Shown: positions 45,949 through 55,129 of the stretch, piece by piece
Position numbering within the stretch: position 1 is the first letter of the stretch
Layout: each line of letters starts with the position of its first letter
Translations under genes and position numbers: made by a program
Assembly: GCA_015207155.1 (NCBI GenBank)
Contig: JADEXK010000009.1
Coordinates: 45,791 to 109,790, forward strand
Source: Nostocales cyanobacterium LEGE 11386
Lineage (GTDB): Bacteria; Cyanobacteriota; Cyanobacteriia; Cyanobacteriales; Nostocaceae
Direction: 5' to 3'
Length of the DNA: 64,000 bases
Notes under the pieces: generated by a model
What the model was told of the DNA's origin: nothing
Seen by the model: only the letters and a program-made list of their open reading frames with translations
Database searches by the model: none

Positions 45949-46239
45949 CAGTTTCTTTTTTTAGTCTCTATATTTAATTTAAGAGAAAATGAACCACAGA
46001 GGCGCAGAGGTCACAGAGTTGGAGAAAGGGAGAAGATGGTTGACCTGACAAAATGTTAGTTTTTTGCTAAAAATTCTTGCCGTCTTTCTAAGGTAATATT
46101 CAAATTTGGGACGAAATAAAACCTCTTTTAATTCTGAAAAGACAGAGTTTGATAATAGGATAATGCCGATATCCTGTGCTTTATCAAGAAGGTCAGAGGG
46201 CAGGAGGCAGAAGGAATACTGTCCTCTGTGTTTGTGATT
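45949..46239. other. 291-bp spacer between the glc and molybdenum hydroxylase operons
   Basis: No ORF seen. 45993-46018 (ACCACAGAGGCGCAGAGG...) belongs to the dispersed purine-rich phrase. No clear terminator for the upstream molybdenum hydroxylase operon was found. Confidence 0.25.
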
Positions 46240-48438
46240 TTAAATTAATTTATCTGGTGTGATTGGCAGGTCACGAATTCGTTTACCTGTGGCATGATAC
46301 ACAGCATTGGCGATCGCTGCTGCTACTCCGACTATGGGTAGTTCTCCTAGGCTTTTGGTTCCGAGTGTGTTGACATGAGGGTCGTGTTCTGCAATGAATT
46401 GCACTTCGATGTTGGGGATATCAGTATGAACAGGAATTAGGTAATCAGAAAGGTTTGCCCCAACGATTCTGCCTTGATGAGGATCAATGACGGTTTTTTC
46501 CATTAATGCCATACCGATTCCCCAAGTGATCCCACCGATCACCTGACTGCGTGCTGTTTTGCAGTTGAGAATTTTCCCCACACTATAAACGCCTACGCAA
46601 CGTCTAATTTTGATTTGTCCTAATAATTCATCAATAGCAACTTCGATAAAGATGGCCCCAAATGAGTGTTTAGAATACTTTTGGCTTTCTGGGTTGGGTG
46701 AGGTTTCTTCTGTGACTTCTAAGCTAGCTAACCCGTGGCGGCGCAAAATTTCACTGTAGCTGTCTTGCTTAGAGGGGTCTTGTTGGGAGAATATTTTTCC
46801 TGACTCTACGGTAATATCTGCTACTGGAAAACCGTAAATAGGGGAATTGGGATCAGCTACTGCCATTTGCATCATTCTTTGTTTGGCGGCGCTGGCTGCT
46901 TGATGCACGGCTGGGGAAACACTGCCCACGGTGATGGAGTTACCTGTGATGGGGGCGTTGGGGAGATTGCTATCACCTAATTCAAATTGTACCTGCTGAC
47001 TGGACAAGCCTAATGCTTCAGCCGCTACCTGAGTCATGACTGTATATGTACCAGTACCGAGGTCTTGAGTACCAGTTTTGACTCGCGCCTCTCCGTTGGC
47101 AAGCATTTCAACTTTGACGGAGGCTTTACCAGAGTTACTAGGAAATGTAGCACTGGCCATTCCCCACCCAATGAGGAAATCACCATCTCTCATGGAACGA
47201 GGAACTGGATTGCGTAGCGACCAGCCAAACAGTTCTGCCCCTTGTTGGTAACATTGTTTGAGAGATTTACTTGACCAAGGTAATTGTGTATGTGGATCGA
47301 TATCAGCATGATTTCGTAGTCGCAGTTCTATGGGGTCAATATTCAAAGCTGCTGCTAGTTCATCCATTGCCGATTCTAAGGCAAACATACCTGGTGCTTC
47401 TCCTGGCGCCCGCATGAAGGTAGGCGTGATTGTATTGATGCGGGCTAGACGGTATTTTACTTGCAGATTGGCACAGGCATACATCATGGTGGTGGGCGCA
47501 CCTACGGGTTCCACAAAGTCATCGAAGATGGAAGTTAAGGATGTGCCAATATGATTAATGAAAGTGAGTTTTCCGTCTTGAGTTGCGCCTAAAGTCAGGT
47601 GTTGTTGAGTTGGTGATCTGTAGCCGCAAGATGTGTACATTTGCGATCGCGTTAACACAACTTTTACCGGACGCTGGACTTGACGAGCTGCGATCGCTGC
47701 CAAGATTGTATGTGACCGTAGTAAGGCTTTGCAACCAAATCCACCGCCTAAATACTGGGAAATAACACGGACTTTTTCTTGAGGAATATTTAGGACGGCG
47801 GCGATTCCTCGTTGAGTTGCGGAAATACCTTGTGTAGTTTCATAGAGTGTCAAGTTATCCCCTGTCCACATCGCTAAAGTTGCAGCAGGTTCTAGGGGAT
47901 TATGATGTTCCATTGGGGTGGTATAAATTTCCTCTACCAATACTTCTGCTTGGGTTTTCCCAGATGCCATATCTCCTCTCGTGATTTTGCCTGGCATGAT
48001 GCCAAAAAAGATGGATTCTGGCTCAAATATTTCAGCTTGGGCGATTGTGATTGTCGGTTCTGCTGCTTCGTAGCTAATTTTTACCAGCGAGGCCGCATAT
48101 TCAGCTTGTTCTAAAGTTTCCGCAATGACAATCCCCAAATGTTGCCCGTTGTAGTAAATGTTGTCATCTTGTGCGGTGGGTAGATTTTCTGGAGTGGGAA
48201 AGAAGGGGATTTTTACTAAATTGGGAGTTTGCTGATAAGTAATGATATCTATCACACCAGGGGCGGTGGCGGCGGTGCTTGTTTCTATTTGAAGCACTTT
48301 ACCTTTAGCGATCGCACTTTGGAAAATCACTCCATAAGCCAAATTCTCTATGGGTACATCGGCTGTATAAGGTGCTTCTCCAGTAACTTTGAGTTTGCCA
48401 TCAACGCGATCTAATGGTTTACCAATAATTTTACTCAT
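46240..48438 (-). CDS. molybdopterin-binding subunit of a xanthine dehydrogenase-family enzyme (PaoC-like)
   Basis: 732 residues. N-terminal aldehyde oxidase/xanthine dehydrogenase hammerhead domain (IGKPLDRVDGKLKVTGEAPYTADV), molybdopterin-binding segments (YLGGGFGCKALLRSHTILAA, FMRAPGEAPGMFALESAMDELA, GTQDLGTGTYTVMTQVAAEALG, ITVGSVSPAV) and the catalytic Glu in LGTKSLGELPIVG. The catalytic subunit of a three-component hydroxylase using a Mo cofactor, probably with cytosine dinucleotide as in PaoABC. The 5' end overlaps the FAD subunit gene by 4 bp, indicating translational coupling. The physiological substrate (aldehyde or purine) cannot be fixed. Confidence 0.92.
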   Translation of the reverse strand: MSKIIGKPLDRVDGKLKVTGEAPYTADVPIENLAYGVIFQSAIAKGKVLQIETSTAATAPGVIDIITYQQTPNLVKIPFFPTPENLPTAQDDNIYYNGQHLGIVIAETLEQAEYAASLVKISYEAAEPTITIAQAEIFEPESIFFGIMPGKITRGDMASGKTQAEVLVEEIYTTPMEHHNPLEPAATLAMWTGDNLTLYETTQGISATQRGIAAVLNIPQEKVRVISQYLGGGFGCKALLRSHTILAAIAARQVQRPVKVVLTRSQMYTSCGYRSPTQQHLTLGATQDGKLTFINHIGTSLTSIFDDFVEPVGAPTTMMYACANLQVKYRLARINTITPTFMRAPGEAPGMFALESAMDELAAALNIDPIELRLRNHADIDPHTQLPWSSKSLKQCYQQGAELFGWSLRNPVPRSMRDGDFLIGWGMASATFPSNSGKASVKVEMLANGEARVKTGTQDLGTGTYTVMTQVAAEALGLSSQQVQFELGDSNLPNAPITGNSITVGSVSPAVHQAASAAKQRMMQMAVADPNSPIYGFPVADITVESGKIFSQQDPSKQDSYSEILRRHGLASLEVTEETSPNPESQKYSKHSFGAIFIEVAIDELLGQIKIRRCVGVYSVGKILNCKTARSQVIGGITWGIGMALMEKTVIDPHQGRIVGANLSDYLIPVHTDIPNIEVQFIAEHDPHVNTLGTKSLGELPIVGVAAAIANAVYHATGKRIRDLPITPDKLI

Positions 48439-49412
48439 AATTCTGTTGCCACAACTGAAAGTGCGCGGATCAAAGCCCGTTTAACTAATTCAATTTTGAA
48501 TTCGTTGTGTTGTTGCGGTTGCGCTTCTCTGACAGCAGCCACAGCAGCATCTGTAAACGTAGCTGCATTAATTGGTTTACCCTGAAGCAAGTTTTCTGCT
48601 TCCCAAGCCCGCCAGGGTTTAGGCGCTACTCCCCCTAAAGCTATTTTTGCCGATTTGATCATGTCCTGTTCTACGTCCAGCGCAATGGCAACAGAAACCA
48701 AAGCAAATTCATAGCTGGCGCGGTCTCTGATTTTCAGATAATACGATTGATAAATATAATGGGGTATTTCAATTGCAACAATTAGTTCCCCAGACTGTAA
48801 GATTGTCTCTTTTTCTGGTGTTTCACCTGGTAAGAGATAAAAATCATGAATAGAAATTCGCCGTTCTGCTTCCATCCCTTGAACACAAATTACCGCATCT
48901 AATGCCGTCAGTGCCACAGCTAAATCCGAGGGATGTACGGCAATACAATGTTCACTAGTACCAAAAATGGCGTGCATCCGGTTGTAACCTGTAATTGCTG
49001 AACAACCGACACCGGGGTTACGTTTATTACAAGGAAAAACTGGATCACGAAAATAACCACAGCGCACTCGTTGCAGCAAATTTCCACCCACCGTTGCCAT
49101 GTTTCGCAGTTGGGGTGAAGCGCTTTGTTGTAATGCTTGGGAAATTACTGGATAGGATTCCTGAATTTGGGGATGAAAAGCCACATCACTCAATCTAGCT
49201 ACTGCACCAATGCGAATACTATTACTGAGAAATTCAATATTTGCTAAAGGTAAAGTATTAATATCAACTAATGTATTTGCTGTTGCTACTCCATCTTTCA
49301 TCAAGCCGAGTAAATCTGTGCCACCAGCAATAAATACAGCATTTTTATCTTGTTCTACTGTAGCGATCGCAGCTTCTTTGGAAGTAGCTTGAGCATAACT
49401 AAACGGCTGCAT
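48435..49412 (-). CDS. FAD-binding subunit of the same molybdenum hydroxylase (PaoB-like)
   Basis: 325 residues. FAD-binding segments: VFIAGGTDLLGLMKDGVATANTLVDI and ASPQLRNMATVGGNLLQRVRC. Between them and EHCIAVHPSDLAVALTALDA lies a Cys-containing insertion (RCGYFRDPVFPCNKRNPGVGCSA ... SEHC) matching the extra [4Fe-4S]-binding loop of the E. coli PaoB subunit. This passes electrons from the 2Fe-2S subunit to FAD. It overlaps its downstream neighbour by 4 bp and its upstream neighbour by 14 bp, a tightly coupled operon. Confidence 0.93.
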   Translation of the reverse strand: MQPFSYAQATSKEAAIATVEQDKNAVFIAGGTDLLGLMKDGVATANTLVDINTLPLANIEFLSNSIRIGAVARLSDVAFHPQIQESYPVISQALQQSASPQLRNMATVGGNLLQRVRCGYFRDPVFPCNKRNPGVGCSAITGYNRMHAIFGTSEHCIAVHPSDLAVALTALDAVICVQGMEAERRISIHDFYLLPGETPEKETILQSGELIVAIEIPHYIYQSYYLKIRDRASYEFALVSVAIALDVEQDMIKSAKIALGGVAPKPWRAWEAENLLQGKPINAATFTDAAVAAVREAQPQQHNEFKIELVKRALIRALSVVATEL

Positions 49413-49944
49413 TTTTCCTACCTGCTAAGACATCACAAATTGCCGCAATCATATGAGGATAAGCCCCACAACGACACAGATTGCCACTCATTTTTTCTCT
49501 AATTTCCGCCTCAGATTTTGGTGTTTCTTCTAATATCATCCCTAGGGCAGATACAATTTGACCTGATGTACAGTATCCACATTGAAAAGCATCATGGGTG
49601 AGAAAAGCGGTTTGCAAAGGGTGGAGTTGGCCATCTATTGCCAAACCTTCAATAGTAGTAATTGATGCACCGACATGCATGATAGCTAAAGTCATACAAG
49701 AGTTAATCCGCCGATTATTCACCAATACAGTACAAGCCCCACATTCACCGCGATCGCAAGCTTTTTTAGTACCCATCAGACCCAGCTTTTCCCGCAGGGC
49801 ATCGAGTAAAGTAACGCGGGGTTCTATTTTCAAAGAATAAGAGACTTGATTGACATTCAGTGATAAATCAACTTCCTCTGGCCCCAATATTTGCAATTCC
49901 TGGTTAAAAGAGTGGGAACTTATCGAGTTTTCTGACATTTTCAA
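49399..49944 (-). CDS. 2Fe-2S subunit of the molybdenum hydroxylase (PaoA-like)
   Basis: 181 residues. N-terminal plant-type ferredoxin domain (CDRGECGACTVLVNNRRINSC) and C-terminal four-helix 2Fe-2S domain (QCGYCTSGQIVSALGM and MSGNLCRCGAYPHMIAAICD). All eight cluster Cys are present. The first about 30 residues are an extra tail; E. coli PaoA has a Tat signal here, but this one shows no twin-arginine motif, so the complex is probably cytoplasmic. First gene of the three-gene operon; its promoter lies in the 310-bp divergent spacer. Confidence 0.93.
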   Translation of the reverse strand: MKMSENSISSHSFNQELQILGPEEVDLSLNVNQVSYSLKIEPRVTLLDALREKLGLMGTKKACDRGECGACTVLVNNRRINSCMTLAIMHVGASITTIEGLAIDGQLHPLQTAFLTHDAFQCGYCTSGQIVSALGMILEETPKSEAEIREKMSGNLCRCGAYPHMIAAICDVLAGRKNAAV

Positions 49945-50254
49945 TACATTTGCTGTTATTACATATATTATCCCTCTTCAGGCTGTGAAACTTCACACAA
50001 TTGTTGATTAACTTAGTAAATACAGCACTTAAGGATATCATTTAGCTATAACAATCCTAAAACATTCATGAAATCTTTCTTCTCTTGGCGTATTTGGCGA
50101 CTTGGCGGTGCGTAATTTTTTTAAACTTAATATATTTACTAAAACTTTTATAACTTACGCAATAACTCTCTAAAACTCTTATTTCTTAGTGTCCTTTGCG
50201 ATTTGTTTCTTTTCTGCTTTTTTTATACACTATATTTCAACCAAAAAAACAAAT
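49945..50254. other. 310-bp divergent spacer between the hydroxylase operon and the FAD monooxygenase
   Basis: Contains the dyad TGTGAA-AC-TTCACA at 49984-49997, within 55 bases of the hydroxylase start, and AT-rich sequence before the monooxygenase ATG. 50086-50110 resembles the dispersed TCTTGGCG/ACTTGGCGG phrase. Both promoters should lie here. Confidence 0.4.
49984..49997. promoter_or_regulatory. dyad-symmetric operator candidate
   Basis: TGTGAA (49984-49989) and TTCACA (49992-49997) form a perfect dyad around AC. It lies 40 bases upstream of the 2Fe-2S subunit start. It resembles a CRP half-site pair but with a spacing of four instead of six between TGTGA and TCACA, so a different regulator is likelier. 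Confidence 0.3.
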
Positions 50255-51439
50255 ATGTCAGATAAAACTTCAACTCAAAAATCATCCAGATTAAAACTAG
50301 ATAAAATTGCCATCATCGGTGCCGGCCCCGGTGGTTTAGCTGCTGCCATAGCATTGCGGAACATAGGGTTTAACGTGCAAGTATACGAAAAAGCCAAAGA
50401 ATTTCGCCCGGCTGGTACAGGTTTAGGATTAGCTCCCAACGGCTTAAACTGCCTAGAGGCGATCGCACCTGGAATAGTTGCAGCACTTAAAAGTTCAGGA
50501 TGCCAAGTTCACCAAACAGCTTTAAAAAATATTCATGGCGAAACTATTCGAGCTAATACAAGCCAGTTTTTAGAGAAATATGGACAACCATTACTAACTG
50601 TTTGGTGGTGGCGCTTGCAGCAAACCCTAGCATCTCGATTACCATCAGACATTATCCACCTCAATCATCATTGCATCGGCTTTAAACAAAATGATCATGG
50701 TGTAGAAATCTATTTTGATGGTGGTAAAACAGTATATGCAGATTTGCTCATCGGCGCTGATGGCGTTAACTCAGTAATCAGAGAAACTTTAACTGGAGAA
50801 GGTAAACCAAAATATATAGGTAGTATGTGTTGGCGTGCCGTCATCGAATATCATCATGAATTATTTAATTCCCACGATTTAATTTTTATCCAAGGCAATC
50901 AACAATTCATGTATCTGCTGAATGTGGGTAAGGGATATACAAGTTGGATTACGCGGAAGTTATGGCCTAATTACTCTCTTTCTCAAACTGCTGATGAAGT
51001 CAAGTCTCGCATTCTTGATGAATTAACTGGCTGGACAGAAACATTTCGAGCAATTGTAGCCGCGACACCAGCCGAGCAAATTTGGGAAGGGCCGATTTGC
51101 GATCGCCCACCATTAAATTGCTGGAGCCGAGGCAGAGTCACCCTTTTAGGCGATGCTGCTCATCCCATGGCACCGGCGATGGGACAGGGAGCCAATACCA
51201 CTTTTGAAGATGCATATGAATTACAAGCATCTTTTTCTCGCGCATCTAGTTTGGCAGCAGCGCTAACTAGCTATGAAAAGAGCCGCATAGAGCGTACACA
51301 AATCATCCAAACCCGTAGTGCTGTAAGTGAAATGCGCTACTACAAACCCAACAGGCAAACAACGAATAACGATGATTTTCAGAATTGGCTTTATGGGTAC
51401 AAGCCATCGGTAGATAGCAAGGGAACAGGTGATAGTTGA
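50255..51439 (+). CDS. FAD-dependent aromatic-ring-type monooxygenase
   Basis: 394 residues from the ATG at 50255; a GTG at 50189 would add 22 hydrophobic residues and has no clear site. Class A flavin monooxygenase motifs: GAGPGGLAAAIALRNIGFNV (dinucleotide fold), LLIGADGVNSVIR (DG motif), and LLGDAAHPMAPAMGQGANT (GD motif). The family hydroxylates or epoxidises aromatics, urate or carotenoids using NAD(P)H; HpxO-like urate hydroxylase and 3-hydroxybenzoate hydroxylases are close in style. Divergent from a xanthine-dehydrogenase-type operon, so a purine or aromatic catabolic role is possible but unproven. Confidence 0.88.
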   Translation: MSDKTSTQKSSRLKLDKIAIIGAGPGGLAAAIALRNIGFNVQVYEKAKEFRPAGTGLGLAPNGLNCLEAIAPGIVAALKSSGCQVHQTALKNIHGETIRANTSQFLEKYGQPLLTVWWWRLQQTLASRLPSDIIHLNHHCIGFKQNDHGVEIYFDGGKTVYADLLIGADGVNSVIRETLTGEGKPKYIGSMCWRAVIEYHHELFNSHDLIFIQGNQQFMYLLNVGKGYTSWITRKLWPNYSLSQTADEVKSRILDELTGWTETFRAIVAATPAEQIWEGPICDRPPLNCWSRGRVTLLGDAAHPMAPAMGQGANTTFEDAYELQASFSRASSLAAALTSYEKSRIERTQIIQTRSAVSEMRYYKPNRQTTNNDDFQNWLYGYKPSVDSKGTGDS

Positions 51440-51561
51440 CAGGTGACAGTATGGGAATACAAGGTATTTAATGGCATGACTAAGGGGCAAGTTTTGACCT
51501 TTAAGCTGCTACATCTAGCCTACTTTTTTTAGCAACGCAACTATCAGATAAGGGTTCATGA

Positions 51562-52188
51562 ATGAATAAATTAATTAATGAAACACGAGTAATTTTAATT
51601 GGCGGCTCCTCTCATGCAGGCAAATCGACCCTTGGCCGAGCTTTAGCGGCAAAGCTTGGTTGGAGTTATCGTTCTACGGACAAACTCGCTCGGCATCCCG
51701 GACGTCCTTGGGTAGGTGCAAATGGAAAGGCTATTCCAGCACACGTAATGGAATATTATAGGAAGTTGTCTGTTGAAGCTCTTTTTTTAGACGTATTGTC
51801 GCATTATGAGAAAAATGTGGTGCCACAGGTCGAGGTTATTGTTCATTCTCATGCCTCTGATTTATCAACGGAATGCCTCACATTTGAAGGATCTGCGTTA
51901 TGGCCTGGATTTGTAGCGAATTTAGTTGGCGAAAATGGTGTTAAAGCAATTTGGCTAACGGCTAGGGAGCAACTCTTCCGAAACAGAATTTTTAGTGAAA
52001 GTAATTTTTGTCATGTATGTAAGGATGAAAAACACTTAATTCAAAAGTTTCTAGACCGTACCCTACTCTACAATAAACATATGAGGGAAGAGGTTGAGCG
52101 TCTAGGATTTATGTGTATTGATGTAGAATCTATTGCAACAGCAGACGAACTTTCAAAGAAATGTATGGAATTGATGGAGGCTTCGTAA
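51562..52188 (+). CDS. P-loop small-molecule kinase-like protein
   Basis: 208 residues. Walker A GGSSHAGKSTLGRALAAKLG at the N-terminus, then SYRSTDKLARHPGRPW, which looks like the substrate-binding region of shikimate/2-phosphoglycerate-type kinases. A DLSTECLTFEGSALWP segment follows, and an LTAREQLFRNRIFSES lid. Likely phosphorylates a small metabolite; the substrate is not recognisable. Start ATG at 51562 without a strong ribosome site. It is followed on the same strand by an AT-rich glycosyltransferase gene, and the pair looks like an accessory insertion. Confidence 0.7.
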   Translation: MNKLINETRVILIGGSSHAGKSTLGRALAAKLGWSYRSTDKLARHPGRPWVGANGKAIPAHVMEYYRKLSVEALFLDVLSHYEKNVVPQVEVIVHSHASDLSTECLTFEGSALWPGFVANLVGENGVKAIWLTAREQLFRNRIFSESNFCHVCKDEKHLIQKFLDRTLLYNKHMREEVERLGFMCIDVESIATADELSKKCMELMEAS

Positions 52189-52246
52189 ATGGGTAGTGTT
52201 GACGATGTTTGTGCCTATCTACGTTTCTTCATAAGGAAAGCCATAT

Positions 52247-53059
52247 ATGAAATTATCCTTAATCACAGCAACACATCAAAGACCAAATCAATTACAACAA
52301 ATTTTACTTCCTAGTATTCTGGCACAAACAAGCCATGACTTTGAATGGATTGTGATCAATGATGGTGGCGATCAAGAAACTAAAGAAATTATTACTTGTA
52401 TTAACTCGCATATAGAAATTGAATATTTTGAAACACCACATATAGGATTAGGTGCAGCTAGAAATCTGGGGTTGGAAAAGGCAACGAGTAAACTTGTAGG
52501 ATTTATTGATGATGATAATTGTATTTATCCAGAATTTGTTGAAAAAATGTGTTTATTTTTTCAACAAAATCCTACAATTCATATGGCAATGCCCATCCAA
52601 AATAGAAGAAGAGATGTTTACCAAGATGGTGTTTTAGTAAAACATGGTAAACACTTTATTAGTCCATTACCAGACTCTATAAATGAGGATTTTATCAATC
52701 ACAAAGTCCTATTTGATAGTAATGGCTTTATTCATAAACAAAATAACAAAATAAGATTTAATGAAAAAATTTTAATTTATTCGGATTATGAATATCTATT
52801 ACGTTGTTTTAGCGAATTTGGGCTAAATTCTTTTTTAGTGTGTAACGAAATCTTAGTTGAATATATTCAGACAAATACAGGTATAATTGGTAATTCGACA
52901 TATAAGGAGTGGCTAAACGAATTAGAATATATTTGGAAAAATAGATTTGGATATCAAATATTTACAATTGTTGAACCAACTACATGGCTGCCTGAAAAAA
53001 TAGCAAAGTTAAAGATAAAAATTAGAAATAATGAAAAATTACCGGGCTTTTTAATTTAA
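52247..53059 (+). CDS. family 2 glycosyltransferase
   Basis: 270 residues, GT-A fold. MKLSLITATHQRPNQLQQIL opening, WIVINDGGDQETKEI (first Asp), GLGAARNLGLEKATSKLVGFIDDDNCIYPEF with the DDD metal-binding motif, and a C-terminal YSDYEYLLRCFSEFGLN acceptor region. Uses a nucleotide sugar to extend a surface or secreted glycan; donor and acceptor unknown. The coding sequence is markedly AT-rich compared with its neighbours, and there are no HIP1 octamers inside it that I can see. This suggests fairly recent acquisition. Confidence 0.88.
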   Translation: MKLSLITATHQRPNQLQQILLPSILAQTSHDFEWIVINDGGDQETKEIITCINSHIEIEYFETPHIGLGAARNLGLEKATSKLVGFIDDDNCIYPEFVEKMCLFFQQNPTIHMAMPIQNRRRDVYQDGVLVKHGKHFISPLPDSINEDFINHKVLFDSNGFIHKQNNKIRFNEKILIYSDYEYLLRCFSEFGLNSFLVCNEILVEYIQTNTGIIGNSTYKEWLNELEYIWKNRFGYQIFTIVEPTTWLPEKIAKLKIKIRNNEKLPGFLI

Positions 53060-53111
53060 ACAATTACTTACAACTACTTACAACATTTAGCGGTAAAGCT
53101 TAAAGTCTACA

Positions 53112-53133
53112 TTCCCAGACAGTAGCCTGGGAA
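53112..53133. terminator. hairpin between convergent glycosyltransferase and MscS-like genes
   Basis: TTCCCAG (53112-53118) pairs with CTGGGAA (53127-53133) around eight bases. It lies between the stops at 53059 and 53154, suited to ending both transcripts. The phrase recurs in Nostoc spacers from memory. No strong T-run. Confidence 0.4.
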
Positions 53134-53153
53134 CGAGAGAGTTCAGGGCTTAG

Positions 53154-54806
53154 TTACCCTTTACCTTTAAAAGAATCAAGCCAACCTTGAACTTGTTCAC
53201 GGGCAATATCACGACTACCCAAACCAAAAGATAGGGCAATAGCCACAGCGATCGCACCTAGCAAAAGTCCAAAGGCTAAATTCACAATGTCACTAGCAAC
53301 GCCAATTTGTTGCAATGCCATTGCTGAAACTAGGGCAATGATCGAAATCCGCGCTACCTGTCCCAAAATGCGGGCTTGGCGATCGCCGGAACTGGTAATG
53401 AGGTGAAACGCCAAATTTGCCAAGAACAAACCAATGGCAAATACAATCATTCCTGCCAAAATTCGCCCCAAGACTACGAGGATGCCTGTTACCAATGCTG
53501 TCAAAGCAGGAATATTGAGAATATTCACTGCTGCAACTGTGGCAAACAGCATAATCCCAACTAAGGCGATAATACCCGCAAATTCTGATGGCGTGCGGAC
53601 TGGTGGTCTTGGTGCTGTTTCGTCTTGGGGAACCGCAGTTACTCTGGTCAGTGATGGTAGACCCAGCACTGTGAAAATGTTGTTAAAGCCTAAACTAGTG
53701 AGAATACTAGTGACTAGATCCGCGACAAACCTACCTAAGAAGAAGGCCACAATTAAAATTGCGACAGCTGTAAAGATGGCAGGTAATGTATTGAGTATCT
53801 GTTGCAACATGCTGATCGCAGGCACAGATATTGCATCAATTCTCAAGGCATTGAGTGCGGCGATCGCTACAGGAATCAAAATCAAAATATAGACGATTGT
53901 GCCTATAATAATCGATAAAGATTGCACTCCTGAAGATGAGGAAAGTCCCAGGCGACTTCCTAAATGATCCATGCCAGTGCTGGCCAGTAAGTTGGTAACA
54001 ATCCGCCGCACTACATTAGCTATAAACCAGCCAACTGTAGCAATTAACGTCGCCGCTAGAATATTGGGCAGAATTGACAGAATATCTGTAATCAGACCTT
54101 GTACTGGTAGTAGTGCCTGTCTGAGCGCCAGAGTATCCAAAACAGGGACGAGAAATAGTAAGAAGATAAACCAATACAAAGCATTACCAATTGTCTCACT
54201 CAAAGATAATCGGTTGAGATTGAGTGTATCGTCTTGTGCTTCTTGATTCAAACGCTCATCTAATCTCAGCGCTTGTAATCCGCGTACTGTCACCAGTTTG
54301 ACAATGCTTGCTAGTAACCAAGCGACTCCTAAAAGGATTCCTGCACCAACCAACTTAGGCAAAAAGCCAATGAGTTGGTCAAGAAAATTATTCAGGGGTC
54401 GAGAAGCTACCTCCAGTTCTAGAGTCTGTAAAACAGCTACTACTGTAATTAAGATGATGCTCCAGAAAACTAAACCAGAGATTAATTTCTCTACCTGAGG
54501 AACGTTTCCAGAACCTGTTACCCCTGCGGCAATCCGGTTATCTATCTTGGTGCGATTCAAAATTCCTTTGGTGACTGCGGCCGCGATCGCCGCAATCAGC
54601 CAACCAACCAATAACAATGCCGCCGCCCCCAATAAACGCGGGGTAAAGGCAATCACCTGTTGGACAATTCCTTGTACTTCAGCGATGCCTTCATTAACTC
54701 TTTGTTGATCTAGTGGCAGGCTTGGCGATTGTGCCAAAAAATGCTGTACCCTCATCGACAAACCACTGTCTATCAACTGGGTTATTCCTTGCCAAGTTGT
54801 GTTCAT
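53154..54806 (-). CDS. MscS-type TM-helix-repeat membrane protein
   Basis: 550 residues with repeated membrane units of the conserved TM helix type (LLGAAALLLVGWLIAAIAAAVTKGILNRTKIDNRIAAG, then LVGAGILLGVAWLLASIVKLVTVRGLQALRLDERL, then ILAATLIATVGWFIANVVRRIVTNLLASTGMDHLG, and ILIVAFFLGRFVADLVTSILTSLGFNNI). Each carries the G-W/R-x(A/V) pattern found near the pore helix of small mechanosensitive channels, but there is no C-terminal MscS beta/cage domain. It may be a channel or a membrane scaffold responding to tension. Transcribed alone. Confidence 0.85.
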   Translation of the reverse strand: MNTTWQGITQLIDSGLSMRVQHFLAQSPSLPLDQQRVNEGIAEVQGIVQQVIAFTPRLLGAAALLLVGWLIAAIAAAVTKGILNRTKIDNRIAAGVTGSGNVPQVEKLISGLVFWSIILITVVAVLQTLELEVASRPLNNFLDQLIGFLPKLVGAGILLGVAWLLASIVKLVTVRGLQALRLDERLNQEAQDDTLNLNRLSLSETIGNALYWFIFLLFLVPVLDTLALRQALLPVQGLITDILSILPNILAATLIATVGWFIANVVRRIVTNLLASTGMDHLGSRLGLSSSSGVQSLSIIIGTIVYILILIPVAIAALNALRIDAISVPAISMLQQILNTLPAIFTAVAILIVAFFLGRFVADLVTSILTSLGFNNIFTVLGLPSLTRVTAVPQDETAPRPPVRTPSEFAGIIALVGIMLFATVAAVNILNIPALTALVTGILVVLGRILAGMIVFAIGLFLANLAFHLITSSGDRQARILGQVARISIIALVSAMALQQIGVASDIVNLAFGLLLGAIAVAIALSFGLGSRDIAREQVQGWLDSFKGKG

Positions 54807-55129
54807 GGTTTTCCGGTATTAAGGTTAGATGTTTGCCAAAAACACTTGTGATACTTATGGTGTGGCTGGATATGAAATAATCTTGTACCCCAGTAAGTTC
54901 ACTAGTATTTTGCCTATCAATTTACCAGTAAATTGGCAGCAAACTCATATATGCAGTTAATATCAATGATATTTTTTTTACTTTGTTATTTATTTTCTCG
55001 TTTTGTCAACGAATAACGCCAAACATAGATTATTTTTAAATTTTGAGTAAGATTATATATATTTGTTACAGCAATCCAGTGCTTGATTTTGCGTTACTCT
55101 AGGTGCAGCAACAGCATAAAAAATGTGGA
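54807..55129. other. 323-bp divergent spacer
   Basis: No gene or strong structure seen. 54950-55060 is AT-rich. Holds the divergent promoters of the MscS-like and SRPBCC genes, not resolved further. Confidence 0.2.

Noticed and set aside
49984..49997. CRP-type binding site
   Set aside because: Half-sites match TGTGA/TCACA but spacing is four bases, not six; kept only as a generic operator candidate.
53434..53892. 152-residue plus-strand frame opposite the MscS-like gene
   Set aside because: It is the antisense shadow of a repetitive membrane-protein gene, low complexity (Ala/Thr/Lys/Ile) with no family signature.
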